Positions 1 through 9,143 of a DNA stretch of 64,000 nucleotides are shown in pieces (the stretch's first letter is position 1; every line of letters starts with the position of its first letter). The stretch comes from Trinickia fusca (GTDB lineage: Bacteria > Pseudomonadota > Gammaproteobacteria > Burkholderiales > Burkholderiaceae), in assembly GCF_003628145.1 (NCBI RefSeq), contig NZ_RBZV01000004.1, positions 232,766-296,765 on the forward strand. Reading direction: 5' to 3'. Under the pieces are notes generated by a model. It made no database searches. It was not told the DNA's origin and saw only the letters and a list, made by a program, of their open reading frames with translations. A program made the position numbers and the translations under genes.

Positions 1-56
1 CGCCGCATGTCGTCAAGCCGCTCGATCAGATCAAGCGGTCATCGCAGTGATCGTGG

Positions 57-3000
57 TCATTCGAGACCGAAATCGACGCGCGTCGACGGTCCGGTGTCCT
101 TGAGATCCTGCGCGTCGAGCTTCGGCGCCACGACGAACAGGCGCTTCGTATCGACCTTGTCGGCCAAGTACTGCTGCACCACCTGTGCACGCTGCTGCGC
201 GAGCGCGCGCAAGCTTGCCTCGTCGATCGGCGCGTGCGCGGCCAGCGAACGCTTCATGTCGTCGTCGGGCAGCGTCTTCGTGAGGCCGATGAGGTTGCGC
301 GGCTTCTTGAAGTCGGCGTTCTTGTACACCTTCGCCAAGTAGCCGCTGTACTCGCCGGTGTCGACTTTCACCGTGGCCGGATCGACGCTCTCGCCATGCC
401 CCACCAGTGCCTTGATCTTCTCCTTGCGCACGAGCTCGTCGACATACACGAGACGCAGCGCCGGGGTATCGATGGCGGGATCGACGCGGCCGCTCAAGTC
501 GAGCTTGACCTCGGGCTTCTCGGTCAGCAGCTTGGCCAGCGTGTCGAGCTTCTCGCGCGATGCATCGGTCAGGTCCGCGGAACCCGGCGCGAACGCCAGA
601 TACTGCAGTTGCTCCGCCCCGCTCGCCCCGCCGGCGCCGATTGCGTTGGTCAGCAGCGCGAACGGTGCGGTCACGGCCTTTTCGACCAGATGGACGATCG
701 CGCTCCAGATCAGGCCCCCGAGGCTGAACTGCGGATTGGACAGCGAACCGGACACCGGAACGTTCACGTCGATCTGGCCGCGCGAGTTCTTCAGCAGCGC
801 GATCGCCAGGCGGACGGGCAACTTCGTCGCCGTATCGTTCTGCACATGCTCGCCGAACGTGAGCTGGTCGATGAAGATATGGTTGTTCGCGGCCAGCAGG
901 TCATTGTCGAGCTGGTAATGCAGATCGACGTTGAGCTTGCCCTTCGTGATCGGATAGCCCGCGTACTTCGTCGAGTACGGCGACAAGTTCGTGAGCTCGA
1001 TGTCGTGCGCGCTCGCGTTCAAGTCGAGCGACGGCTTGTGCGCGAGCGGATTGACCGTGCCGCGGATCGCAATCGGCCCGTTGCCGGCCAGGCTCGCGCT
1101 CACGTCGACAGGGGCGGGCGTGGTCGCGTCGGTGGCGATCGTGCCGATCGTGCCCGTAATGTCGACGAGGTTCGCGCTGTAGTTCGGCTTCACGAAGTCG
1201 TCGGTGTAATTGACGTGGCCTTGCTGAAGCACGATTTCGCCGATGCGGGCCTTGAACGGGTTCGCCGCTGCGCCCGGTGACGGCTGGCTCGGGCTCGGTT
1301 CGACGGCCGCGACGGCCGAACCGCCCGACGGCTTCGCCGCACCGGCACTCGACGCGGCCACCTCGGCGGCGGCCTTTTGCTGTGCCAGCACGTCGTTGAG
1401 GTTCAGCTTGCCCTGCGCATCGAGCAGCACGCGCCCGAAGAAGTTCGTGAACGTGACGCGGCCTACATCGAGCGATGTGCCGTGCCCGTCGTAGCGCGCG
1501 TTCACGCGCGCGAGCGCCAGCGCACGCCAGCCCGCCAACGGTGCCGACGTAATGCGATCGAGCAGCCGCACGTCGACGAGCGCCGCGCCGCCGCGGTAGC
1601 TCGCTTGCACCGTACCCTTGGGCATGCCGACCTTCACGTCGGCGCGCGCGTTGAGCAACGCACTCGCCACGGTCGCGTTCAGTGCCGAACCGAAATACGG
1701 TTCGAAAGCCGCGACATCGAGACGATTCGCGCTGAGCGTCAGCGTGGCGTCGAGCGGACTCGGCGCGACGTTGCCCTCGATCGTCAGTGCGCCCTTGCCG
1801 TTCAGCGTCGCGGCGAGCTTGACGGGCAAGGCCCGCGAGAGATCGTCGCTGATGTTGTGCGCGTTCAGCTGGACCGCCGTGAAATGCAGCGTCGCGGGCC
1901 GCGCGGGGCTATTGTCGACGAGGTTGGCCGCCGCATCCTTCACGTCGAGCTCGCCGATCGTGTAGTGCCAGGCCGGCTGCGCGCCGCTGGCGGGCGCCGC
2001 CGCCGCGGCAGGCCGCGGTGCGCGGCCCGGCGGGTGGCCGAGTGCGGCCAGATCGATGTTGCCGTCCTTGGCACGCGAGACATTGACGGCGAGCCCCGTT
2101 GCATCGACGCTCGCGATCTCCGCCGTGCGGGCCGCAAGATCGACCCGCTTGATGCCGACACGGCCTTCCGTCAGCGCAAGGGCAGGCGCGGCTTTCGTCG
2201 ATGCCGCGGTGCCATTGGTGCCATTACCACCGTTGCTGCCGTTCGCGTTCGCGATCTTCAGGCCCTTGAACGTGATCGTGCTATCGCCGACGTGCACCTC
2301 GGGCGGCGTCTTCGCCCATGCCGCGTCGACGGCCAGTGACGTGCCGAGCGTGCCGTCGACGATACGCGCCGCCGTCACATCGTCGAGGTACGGCTGCACG
2401 AGCGGCAGCGGCAACGCATCGGCGTCGAGCTTGGCGTCAGCGGTCTTTCCGGCCAGGTTGAACGAGCCCGTGGCCGCGAGCGACCCGCCCTGCGCGAGCG
2501 AGGCGTGAATCGCATAGCGGGCGGGTGTCTTGGCCAGCGTCGAGACGTCATCGAGCGTGATCGACAACGGCTTGACCTCGACCGTGACAGGTCGCGCCGT
2601 GGCTTGGTCTTCGTAACCGACCGTACCGTCGGTCAAGATGAAACGTTTGATCGAGAGATCGAGCGGCGGCGTGGTGTTGCTGTCGGCCTCGACGCTCGAC
2701 GCACCCGTGGGCTTCGCCGCGCTCGCGGCTGCGGCCATGCTCGCCGCCGCTACCGTTGCCGTGTTCGCCTTGGCGTTGGTGTTTGCCTTCGCATTGGCGT
2801 CTGCGGCAGCCGGCGCGAATGTGCGCACGACACTGAGCACGCCGGCCCGATCGCGCGCCAGATGCGCCGCGGGCGCATCGAGGCGAATCTCGTCGAAGTG
2901 ATAGACGCTCGCCAGCGGTTCGAGCGTCGCCGCGGCGACATGCACGGCATGCGCGGAGAACAATGGCGCGCGCCGTTCGTCGACGATCTGCGCATCGGCC

Positions 3001-3872
3001 AGATCGGCCGTGCCCGTCACCGTCAGCGTGGGCGCGTCGCTCCTGATGAGGAAATGCAGCTTCAGATCGGCGGCCAGCTTGCCGCTCAGCACCGACACGG
3101 GCAGCTTCGCCGGCACGTAGGACATCACGCGCGGCACGTCGATGTCATCAAACTTGAGCGATATCTCCGATTCGCGTGACGCCGCGAACGGCTTCGTCTT
3201 GCCGTCGATTTCGAGCGGACTGCCGTCCACGCGCGCGGCGAAATGCGGGTCCACGAAAATATCGGTCTGCGAAGGCAGCGTCGCAATGAACGGCACGCCG
3301 AGCGACAGCCGATCGACGACATGCCGCGCGCCGAGCAGGCGGTCGTCGAAATCGACGCGACCGTTCTGCACGGCGATGTTCGACACGGAGAACAGCGTCT
3401 GCGTCGTTTTCGGCTGGGACGGCTTGGAGAACTTCTCGACGAGGTCGGTGAAGTTGAAGCGCTGCGCGTCGTAGCGCACCACGTTCACATGCGGCGAGTC
3501 GACGGTGACCTCGCTGACGATCGGCGCGAACCGCAGCAACGACATCCACGACACCTGCACGACGAGCCGCTCGATGCTCGCGAATTCGCCGCTGCCGCCG
3601 CGCTCGCCAAGCCGAATGCCCCGCGCCTCGAGCCGCAGCGTGTACGGATCGAGCTTGACGCGCTCGATGCTGGCGGGGCGGTCCAGCGCTTCGGTCAGCT
3701 GCTGCTGCGCAACGTGGCGGATCAGCGGCGGCGCCGCGAAGAACCCCAGCAGACCGAACAGCGTGAGGAAAATCGCCAGCCCGATCGCGATCCGCCGTGT
3801 GCGGCGGGCACGCAACGCATCACTCAGCCTGCCGAGGGGTGAAGCCACATCGGCTTTCGGCTCGTTCGTCAT
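57..3872 (-). CDS. DUF748 / AsmA-like envelope protein
   Basis: Predicted large inner-membrane-anchored periplasmic protein (1271 aa) of the DUF748/AsmA-like group, a family linked to envelope and lipid transport; the exact substrate is not known. A short cytoplasmic N-terminus is followed by one membrane segment at about residues 28-51, then a very long beta-rich region with AsmA-type phrases on separated repeats. Low-complexity Ala/Lys/Thr linkers occur near residues 365-400. The last 190 residues look OmpA-like (a GSADLTDASREKLDTLAKLL stretch near residue 1085), as in other DUF748 proteins. It is transcribed away from the lipoprotein gene next to it with no clear operon partner in view. 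The family call is firm; function is inferred from the family only. Confidence 0.88.
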   Translation of the reverse strand: MTNEPKADVASPLGRLSDALRARRTRRIAIGLAIFLTLFGLLGFFAAPPLIRHVAQQQLTEALDRPASIERVKLDPYTLRLEARGIRLGERGGSGEFASIERLVVQVSWMSLLRFAPIVSEVTVDSPHVNVVRYDAQRFNFTDLVEKFSKPSQPKTTQTLFSVSNIAVQNGRVDFDDRLLGARHVVDRLSLGVPFIATLPSQTDIFVDPHFAARVDGSPLEIDGKTKPFAASRESEISLKFDDIDVPRVMSYVPAKLPVSVLSGKLAADLKLHFLIRSDAPTLTVTGTADLADAQIVDERRAPLFSAHAVHVAAATLEPLASVYHFDEIRLDAPAAHLARDRAGVLSVVRTFAPAAADANAKANTNAKANTATVAAASMAAAASAAKPTGASSVEADSNTTPPLDLSIKRFILTDGTVGYEDQATARPVTVEVKPLSITLDDVSTLAKTPARYAIHASLAQGGSLAATGSFNLAGKTADAKLDADALPLPLVQPYLDDVTAARIVDGTLGTSLAVDAAWAKTPPEVHVGDSTITFKGLKIANANGSNGGNGTNGTAASTKAAPALALTEGRVGIKRVDLAARTAEIASVDATGLAVNVSRAKDGNIDLAALGHPPGRAPRPAAAAAPASGAQPAWHYTIGELDVKDAAANLVDNSPARPATLHFTAVQLNAHNISDDLSRALPVKLAATLNGKGALTIEGNVAPSPLDATLTLSANRLDVAAFEPYFGSALNATVASALLNARADVKVGMPKGTVQASYRGGAALVDVRLLDRITSAPLAGWRALALARVNARYDGHGTSLDVGRVTFTNFFGRVLLDAQGKLNLNDVLAQQKAAAEVAASSAGAAKPSGGSAVAAVEPSPSQPSPGAAANPFKARIGEIVLQQGHVNYTDDFVKPNYSANLVDITGTIGTIATDATTPAPVDVSASLAGNGPIAIRGTVNPLAHKPSLDLNASAHDIELTNLSPYSTKYAGYPITKGKLNVDLHYQLDNDLLAANNHIFIDQLTFGEHVQNDTATKLPVRLAIALLKNSRGQIDVNVPVSGSLSNPQFSLGGLIWSAIVHLVEKAVTAPFALLTNAIGAGGASGAEQLQYLAFAPGSADLTDASREKLDTLAKLLTEKPEVKLDLSGRVDPAIDTPALRLVYVDELVRKEKIKALVGHGESVDPATVKVDTGEYSGYLAKVYKNADFKKPRNLIGLTKTLPDDDMKRSLAAHAPIDEASLRALAQQRAQVVQQYLADKVDTKRLFVVAPKLDAQDLKDTGPSTRVDFGLE

Positions 3873-3909
3873 TCATGTACTCCGTTACCGCCAAATATCA
3901 AATACCAGG

Positions 3910-5412
3910 TTACTGCCGGGTTACCGCGGGCGGTTGCCAACTGCTGTCGATCGCGCGGGCCTGCGGCGCGTAAAGCCGCATCACGAGCTGAAACGGACCG
4001 CTCGGCACGGCCAGCCAGTTCGGCTGGTGGGCCTTGATCGGCGCGTTGGTCTGCACGTAGATGTCGATCGAACCGTCGCGGTTGCGGCGCAGCACGTCAC
4101 GTGAGCTGATCGAGCGGCGCGCGGTATGCGCGTCGCCGAGCGCGCCGTCGGTCGTATAGGCCGTGATGGTCCAGAAGCCGCGTACGGGCGGCAACGACTT
4201 CGCCGCGAAATGCAGCACATAGCGGTTCGAGCCGTCGAGTGCCTGGCCATCGCCATCGGCCTTCACGATCGGCGACACTTCATCGTCCTTCGTCCCGGTG
4301 CCGGGACGCGTGTAGGCCGCGTACGCGCGCAGCGCGTAGTCCTCGCCGTAGTGGCCGACACCGTCGCCGAGCCAGACCCAGCCGTTGCTCGACAACCCAT
4401 TGACGGGCGGCGTCGCCATGCGCGTGCGTGCCTCGGCCACACCCGCCGCGATCGCCGAGGCCGAGCCGTCAGGCAGATGCACGGCTTCGCCCGGCTTGAC
4501 ACCGAAATCGGCGAGGAGCTTCAGCGCATGCGCGTCGGACGGCGGGTTGTCGCGCAGGGCGTCGGCAAGCCGCGTGAAGAACGTGGCCGCATCGAGCTCG
4601 ACGACGGCTTCGGCTTGCGCCGCCGGCGTATCGGCCAGCACGGCGGTGCCGTCCGGATCGTTGTTCGCCGCATCACGCTCGCGGGCATCGCGCTTGGCCA
4701 TATGCTTACCGCGCGGCTCGTGCTGCTTGGTGTGCGCTTCGCTGACGTAGCCCGACAGCGGCGCCACGCGCACTTCCTCTTGCAGCCGCTTCGCGACCGG
4801 CACTTCGCGCGCGCCGTTGGCGGCGACGCGCACCGACAACCACAGGCTCTTGCCCGGCGCATCGACGCGCTCGACGCCGGCCGGCAGCTTACCATCCCAG
4901 CCCGGCGGCACGAGCGCAACCGTTTGCGCTTTCGGCTGACCGTTATGCGGGTTAGCCGACGTCCCCGTCGACCACACGACGTTCGTCCACATATCGAGCA
5001 CGCGCGCGTCGAGGTAGCGGCCGCGCGTGGCCGGCAGCGAAACGACGACAGGCTCGGCCGTCAGATCGAGCCAGGCCGAAGAAGCGAGCGTATCGATGTC
5101 GGGCATCGACGGCGTATCGCCGGCCGTCGGCAGCGTATCGGTGTGGCGCAGCGTATTGACGTTCGCGGCCTGCGCGTCGCTCGCGCTGCCTAGCGCGGCC
5201 GCACGCGCCGTCGTCATCACGACGAGCGGGTAGCCGAATACGTAGGAATCGGCGACTTCGTCCTTGGTCCAGCCGCTCGCACTGGCGGCCGGCGTGGCGG
5301 GAGGTTGTGCGGCGCAGCCGGCCAAGAGGACCACGGCAGCGCAGGCAAACCAGGAACAGGCCCGGGCGGGCGAAAGCGGTTTTCGAATTTTTGTTGTCAT
5401 GGGAGCAATCAT
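3910..5412 (-). CDS. DUF1254/DUF1214 domain lipoprotein
   Basis: Predicted lipoprotein (500 aa) with an N-terminal DUF1254 domain (YVFGYPLVVM, then LDLTAEPVVVSLPATRGRYL near residues 115-135) and a C-terminal DUF1214 domain (GFWTITAYTTDGALGDAHT near residue 420). The signal peptide ends in a lipobox LLAGC with the cysteine at residue 33. A second in-frame ATG at 5400 would shorten the leader by four residues; neither start has a clear ribosome site. An insertion of about 60 residues rich in Lys, Arg and Asp (near residues 225-260) separates the domains. The family is widespread in proteobacteria and has no agreed biochemical role. The gene lies 37 bp downstream of the DUF748 gene's start on the same strand, so the two may be co-transcribed with this gene first. 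Confidence 0.85.
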   Translation of the reverse strand: MIAPMTTKIRKPLSPARACSWFACAAVVLLAGCAAQPPATPAASASGWTKDEVADSYVFGYPLVVMTTARAAALGSASDAQAANVNTLRHTDTLPTAGDTPSMPDIDTLASSAWLDLTAEPVVVSLPATRGRYLDARVLDMWTNVVWSTGTSANPHNGQPKAQTVALVPPGWDGKLPAGVERVDAPGKSLWLSVRVAANGAREVPVAKRLQEEVRVAPLSGYVSEAHTKQHEPRGKHMAKRDARERDAANNDPDGTAVLADTPAAQAEAVVELDAATFFTRLADALRDNPPSDAHALKLLADFGVKPGEAVHLPDGSASAIAAGVAEARTRMATPPVNGLSSNGWVWLGDGVGHYGEDYALRAYAAYTRPGTGTKDDEVSPIVKADGDGQALDGSNRYVLHFAAKSLPPVRGFWTITAYTTDGALGDAHTARRSISSRDVLRRNRDGSIDIYVQTNAPIKAHQPNWLAVPSGPFQLVMRLYAPQARAIDSSWQPPAVTRQ

Positions 5413-5611
5413 TGGGAAGCGGCCGGCGCTCTCGCCACCAGGCCGTTGCGCGCCGCTCGGGCAAAGCCGGCTCGCGCGCTGCGTTGTCGAATGAATCGCG
5501 AAAGCGTTTTATCGTATCCTCGATCGCTAGGCAAGGACAACGCCGCGCCCGTATCCGCTTCGCCCTCATGTTCGCACACCGGGCACGTCGGGATTCTCAA
5601 GGATTCTCAAG

Positions 5612-6262
5612 ATGTATGTACCCGCCCATTTCGAAGAAAACCGTCCCGACACGCTGCGCGAGCTGATCGAGCGGTATCCGCTCGGCATCCTCGTCAACGT
5701 CGGCGAAAACGGGCTCGACGCGAACCATGTCCCTTTCGAATTCGACACCGCCGCCGGGCCGCACGGCACGCTGCGCGCGCACGTTGCGCGTGCCAACCCG
5801 GTCTGGCGCGAAGCGGCCGGGCAACCGGAGGCGCTCGTCATCTTCCGGGGCCCGTCGGCTTACATCTCGCCGAACTGGTATCCGAGCAAGCATGAGACGC
5901 ACCGGCTGGTGCCGACCTATAACTACATGGTCGTGCACGCGCATGGCCGCATGGTCATCCGTGAGGACGAAGCCTTCCTGCGCGGGTTGGTCGCGCGCCT
6001 GACGCGCCGCATGGAGGCGCAGGCCGGCGAGCCGCGCCCGTGGCGGATGGGCGATGCGCCGCCCGAGTTCATCGCGCAGTTGCTCGAACACATCGTCGGC
6101 ATCGAAATCGAGGTCACGCGGCTCGTCGGCAAGTGGAAGCTGAGCCAGAACCGGGATGCGCGCGACCGGCTCGGCGCGATCGCCGCGCTCGAGGCGCTCG
6201 GAGACGACGAGAGCCGCGCCGTGGCCGCGGCCATGCGTGCCGCGCCGCCCGAGCTCGGTTGA
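5612..6262 (+). CDS. PaiB-family FMN-binding negative regulator
   Basis: A 216-aa protein of the FMN-binding PaiB (negative transcriptional regulator) family with a split-barrel flavin fold. Hallmarks are the N-terminal MYVPAHFEE, the GLDANHVPFEF segment, and IFRGPSAYISPNWYPSK followed by VPTYNYMVVHAHG. Length matches the family norm of about 205-220 residues. Known members are annotated as repressors of sporulation and protease genes in Bacillus; in proteobacteria they are better seen as flavin-dependent oxidoreductase-like proteins of unknown substrate. It stands alone, divergent from the lipoprotein gene and 158 bp upstream of copA. Confidence 0.9.
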   Translation: MYVPAHFEENRPDTLRELIERYPLGILVNVGENGLDANHVPFEFDTAAGPHGTLRAHVARANPVWREAAGQPEALVIFRGPSAYISPNWYPSKHETHRLVPTYNYMVVHAHGRMVIREDEAFLRGLVARLTRRMEAQAGEPRPWRMGDAPPEFIAQLLEHIVGIEIEVTRLVGKWKLSQNRDARDRLGAIAALEALGDDESRAVAAAMRAAPPELG

Positions 6263-6344
6263 GTGGGGTCGAAGGCGGCGGCAGCATGGAATGTGCGCAA
6301 AATGTGCGCAGCTGTGGCATGACGTGGTTGAAGCGTCATATCGC

Positions 6345-6375
6345 TTGACCTTCCCATCATTGGAATGTCGACACT
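6345..6375 (+). promoter_or_regulatory. CueR-type promoter of copA
   Basis: A -35 box TTGACC is followed by a dyad ACCTTCC-N7-GGAATGT and a -10-like GACACT after a long 19-bp spacer. The long spacer with this dyad is the mark of MerR-family (CueR) copper-sensing promoters. It sits about 45 bp upstream of the P-type ATPase start. No cueR gene is present in the window, so the regulator would act from elsewhere. Confidence 0.68.
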
Positions 6376-6420
6376 GTCGTCTGTCGCGGCAGTGCGCCGT
6401 CTTTTCCTAGACTTTCTTTC

Positions 6421-8688
6421 ATGACCGACCTATCTACTCCCGCCCCCGCGCTCGCAACAGCCGAGCTCGACATCGGCGGCATGACCTGCGCGTCGTGCGT
6501 CAAGCGCGTCGAGAAGGCGCTGACGCGCGTGCCGGGCGTCGCCACGGTGTCCGTGAACCTGGCCACCGAGCGCGCCACCGTCGGCCTGCCGGCCACGCAA
6601 GCGGCCGAAGTCATGGACGAGCTCGTGAAGGCCGTCGTCGACGCAGGCTATGAGGCACGACCCGTCGTGCACGATGACGCAGCCACCAGCGCAGCCGAAG
6701 CCGCCGAAACCGCAGAGGCGGCCCGCTTGCGCGAAGCCCGCCGCGAGCTCGCGATCGTGGCCGGTTGTGCGGTACTGGCCCTGCCACTGCTGCTGCCGAT
6801 GGTGGCAGGCCCGCTGGGCCTCGCGCTCGAATTGCCCGCCTGGCTCCAACTGACGCTCGCGAGCGTCGTGCAGTTCGGCGCGGGGGCGCGCTTTTACGTC
6901 GGCGCCTATCGCGCGGTGCGCGCGCGTGCCGGCAACATGGACCTGCTCGTGGCGCTCGGCACGTCGGCGGCCTACGGCGTGAGCCTGTGGCAGATGCTGG
7001 CCCACCCCGGCGACACCCTGCATCTGTACTTCGAAGCGGCGGCCGTCGTCATCGTGCTCGTGCGACTCGGCAAGTGGCTCGAGACGCGGGCCAAGCGCGA
7101 AACCACCCAGGCCATTCGCGCGCTCAATGCGCTGCGGCCCGAGCGCGCGCACGTCAAGCGCGACGACGGCACCGAGCACGAGGTGCCGCTCGCGCAGGTG
7201 CGCGTGGGCATGATCGTCGCGGTGCGGCCCGGCGAGCGCTTGCCCGTCGACGGCGTGATTCGTGCCGGCCATACCCATGTCGACGAATCGCTGATCACGG
7301 GCGAGAGCCTGCCGGTCGCAAAGGGTCCTGGCGAACGCGTAACGGCAGGGTCGATCAACGGCGAGGGCCTGATCGAAGTCACCACCCGCGCGACGGGCGC
7401 CGAAACAACGCTCGCGCGCATCATCCGGCTCGTCGAGACCGCGCAGGCGCAAAAGGCGCCGATCCAGCGGCTCGTCGATCGCGTCAGCGCGGTGTTCGTG
7501 CCGGTCATCCTGATCATTGCGACGGCGACGCTGGTCGGCTGGTTGTTCGCGGGCGCCCCAGCGGAGACGGCCATCCTCAATGCGGTGTCGGTGCTCGTCA
7601 TTGCCTGCCCGTGTGCGCTGGGTCTTGCGACGCCGGCTGCGATCATGGCCGGCACAGGCGTGGCCGCGCGTCACGGCGTGCTGATCAAGGACGCCGAAGC
7701 GCTCGAGCTTGCGCAGCGCGTGGCCGTGATCGCCTTCGACAAGACCGGTACGTTGACCGTCGGCAAGCCGCGGCTCGTGGGGTTCGAAGCGATCGGCATC
7801 GATGAGGCGCGCGCGCTTGCGCTGACTGCCGCCGTCGAACGCGGCAGCGACCATCCGCTTGCCCAGGCGCTCGTCGCTGCCTTCGACGCGAACGAGGCGG
7901 CCCGGCGGGTTGCATTGCCCAGCGCATCGCAAGTGCGAGCGGTCGCCGGACGTGGCGTCGAAGCAAACGTCGACGGTCGGACCTATTTCGTCGGCAACGC
8001 GCGCTGGCTGGCAGAGCTCGGTATCGAGCCCCCCTCCGAGGTGGCTGCGCGTGCGAATCAATGGGAAACGGCGGGCAACACGGTCTCCTGGCTGATCGCC
8101 GCGGCGACGCCGTCAGAACCGGCTGCCGTGCGCGCGCTGATCGCGTTCGGCGATACGGTAAAGCCGAACGCGCGCGACGCCGTCGAGCGCCTGGCCGCGC
8201 GCGGCGTCAAAAGCGTGCTGGTGACGGGCGATAACCACGGTGCAGCCGCCAGCGTGGCAGCCACGCTCGGCATCGACGAATATCATGCACAGGTGTTGCC
8301 GGAAGACAAGGCGCGCGTCGTGCAGGAGTTGAAGGCACGCACGAACGGCGTCGTGGCGATGGCCGGCGACGGCATCAACGATGCACCCGCGCTGGCCGCG
8401 GCCGACATTGGCATCGCCCTCGCGAGCGGCACCGATGTCGCCATGCATGCGGCCGGTGTCACGCTGATGCGCGGCGATCCGGCGCTCGTCGCCGATGCGA
8501 TCGACATCTCGCGGCGAACTTATCGCAAGATCCAGCAGAACCTGTTCTGGGCGTTCGTCTACAACCTGATCGGTATTCCGCTGGCCGCACTGGGCTGGTT
8601 GAATCCGATGCTCGCGGGTGCGGCAATGGCGTTCTCGAGCGTCAGCGTCGTGACGAACGCGCTGCTGCTCAAGCGGTGGAAACAGTGA
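6421..8688 (+). CDS. copA: Cu(I)-exporting P1B-type ATPase
   Basis: Copper-transporting P-type ATPase (755 aa) that pumps Cu(I) out of the cytoplasm using ATP. One N-terminal heavy-metal-associated domain carries GMTCASC at residues 20-26. The intramembrane metal motif CPC lies at residues 396-398, which marks the Cu/Ag subgroup. The phosphorylation motif DKTGTLT starts at residue 440, TGES marks the actuator domain, and [16 protein letters not shown] marks the hinge. The C-terminal membrane pair ends with NALLLKRWK. Length is normal for one HMA domain. A CueR-type promoter precedes it and a hairpin terminator follows, so it is a single-gene unit. Silver transport is also possible. Confidence 0.95.
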   Translation: MTDLSTPAPALATAELDIGGMTCASCVKRVEKALTRVPGVATVSVNLATERATVGLPATQAAEVMDELVKAVVDAGYEARPVVHDDAATSAAEAAETAEAARLREARRELAIVAGCAVLALPLLLPMVAGPLGLALELPAWLQLTLASVVQFGAGARFYVGAYRAVRARAGNMDLLVALGTSAAYGVSLWQMLAHPGDTLHLYFEAAAVVIVLVRLGKWLETRAKRETTQAIRALNALRPERAHVKRDDGTEHEVPLAQVRVGMIVAVRPGERLPVDGVIRAGHTHVDESLITGESLPVAKGPGERVTAGSINGEGLIEVTTRATGAETTLARIIRLVETAQAQKAPIQRLVDRVSAVFVPVILIIATATLVGWLFAGAPAETAILNAVSVLVIACPCALGLATPAAIMAGTGVAARHGVLIKDAEALELAQRVAVIAFDKTGTLTVGKPRLVGFEAIGIDEARALALTAAVERGSDHPLAQALVAAFDANEAARRVALPSASQVRAVAGRGVEANVDGRTYFVGNARWLAELGIEPPSEVAARANQWETAGNTVSWLIAAATPSEPAAVRALIAFGDTVKPNARDAVERLAARGVKSVLVTGDNHGAAASVAATLGIDEYHAQVLPEDKARVVQELKARTNGVVAMAGDGINDAPALAAADIGIALASGTDVAMHAAGVTLMRGDPALVADAIDISRRTYRKIQQNLFWAFVYNLIGIPLAALGWLNPMLAGAAMAFSSVSVVTNALLLKRWKQ

Positions 8689-8717
8689 TCGACGCGAGCG
8701 GCTCTTGAAGCGTGAAG

Positions 8718-8746
8718 CGGCGGCCCGATAAGGCCGCCGTTCGTTT
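8718..8746 (+). terminator. Rho-independent terminator after copA
   Basis: A perfect 8-bp GC stem (CGGCGGCC / GGCCGCCG) with a six-base loop is followed by TTCGTTT. It lies 30 bp past the copA stop codon. Confidence 0.75.
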
Positions 8747-8754
8747 AGCAGCGG

Positions 8755-9027
8755 TTAGTGGACTTCATGGTCGTCGTCGTGGCGATGGTCCCGGTCGCGG
8801 TACGGATCATGATCGTGAGGATGTCGACGCATCCATTCGTCGTGCTCCCAGTAGCGATGGCCGTCCCAATACCGGTCACCGTGCCACCCCAGCGACAGCT
8901 GGATGTTGACGCCCGGCTGCGCAGGCTCCCCATACGTTTGCGCCGTCGCGACGCTCGCAGTGAACAGCGCCCAAAGCGCAGTGGCTGCGATCGTCGCGGC
9001 CCGCGTGGCAATCGTCATAGATTTCAT
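8755..9027 (-). CDS. Small secreted His/Asp-rich protein
   Basis: A 90-residue predicted periplasmic protein. A signal peptide (hydrophobic run ATIAATALWALFTAS, likely cut after ATAQ) is followed by a tail rich in His, Asp, Arg and Trp. The tail contains repeated HD/DH pairs (RHPHDHDPYRDRDHRHDDDH). The strong site GGAGGT lies just before three closely spaced Met codons at 9030, 9027 and 9018; 9027 or 9018 fits the spacing best. No known family is recognised. The His/Asp tail suggests binding of divalent or copper ions, and the gene converges with copA, but metal binding is inference only. Low complexity makes homology searches weak. Confidence 0.72.
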   Translation of the reverse strand: MKSMTIATRAATIAATALWALFTASVATAQTYGEPAQPGVNIQLSLGWHGDRYWDGHRYWEHDEWMRRHPHDHDPYRDRDHRHDDDHEVH

Positions 9028-9143
9028 CATTACCTCCAGTTCCGGCTTACGTGCCTATCGATTGATAAGCATCCGCTGTGCCCGTTTCAACTGAAGGTAT
9101 GCGCTGCGACGACTCGAAAGCTGGGCCGGCGCGTGAAGCACGC

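Noticed and set aside
234..1280. Long plus-strand readings opposite the DUF748 gene
   Set aside because: These are Arg-rich antisense frames caused by high GC. The minus-strand gene has a membrane anchor and recognisable domains.
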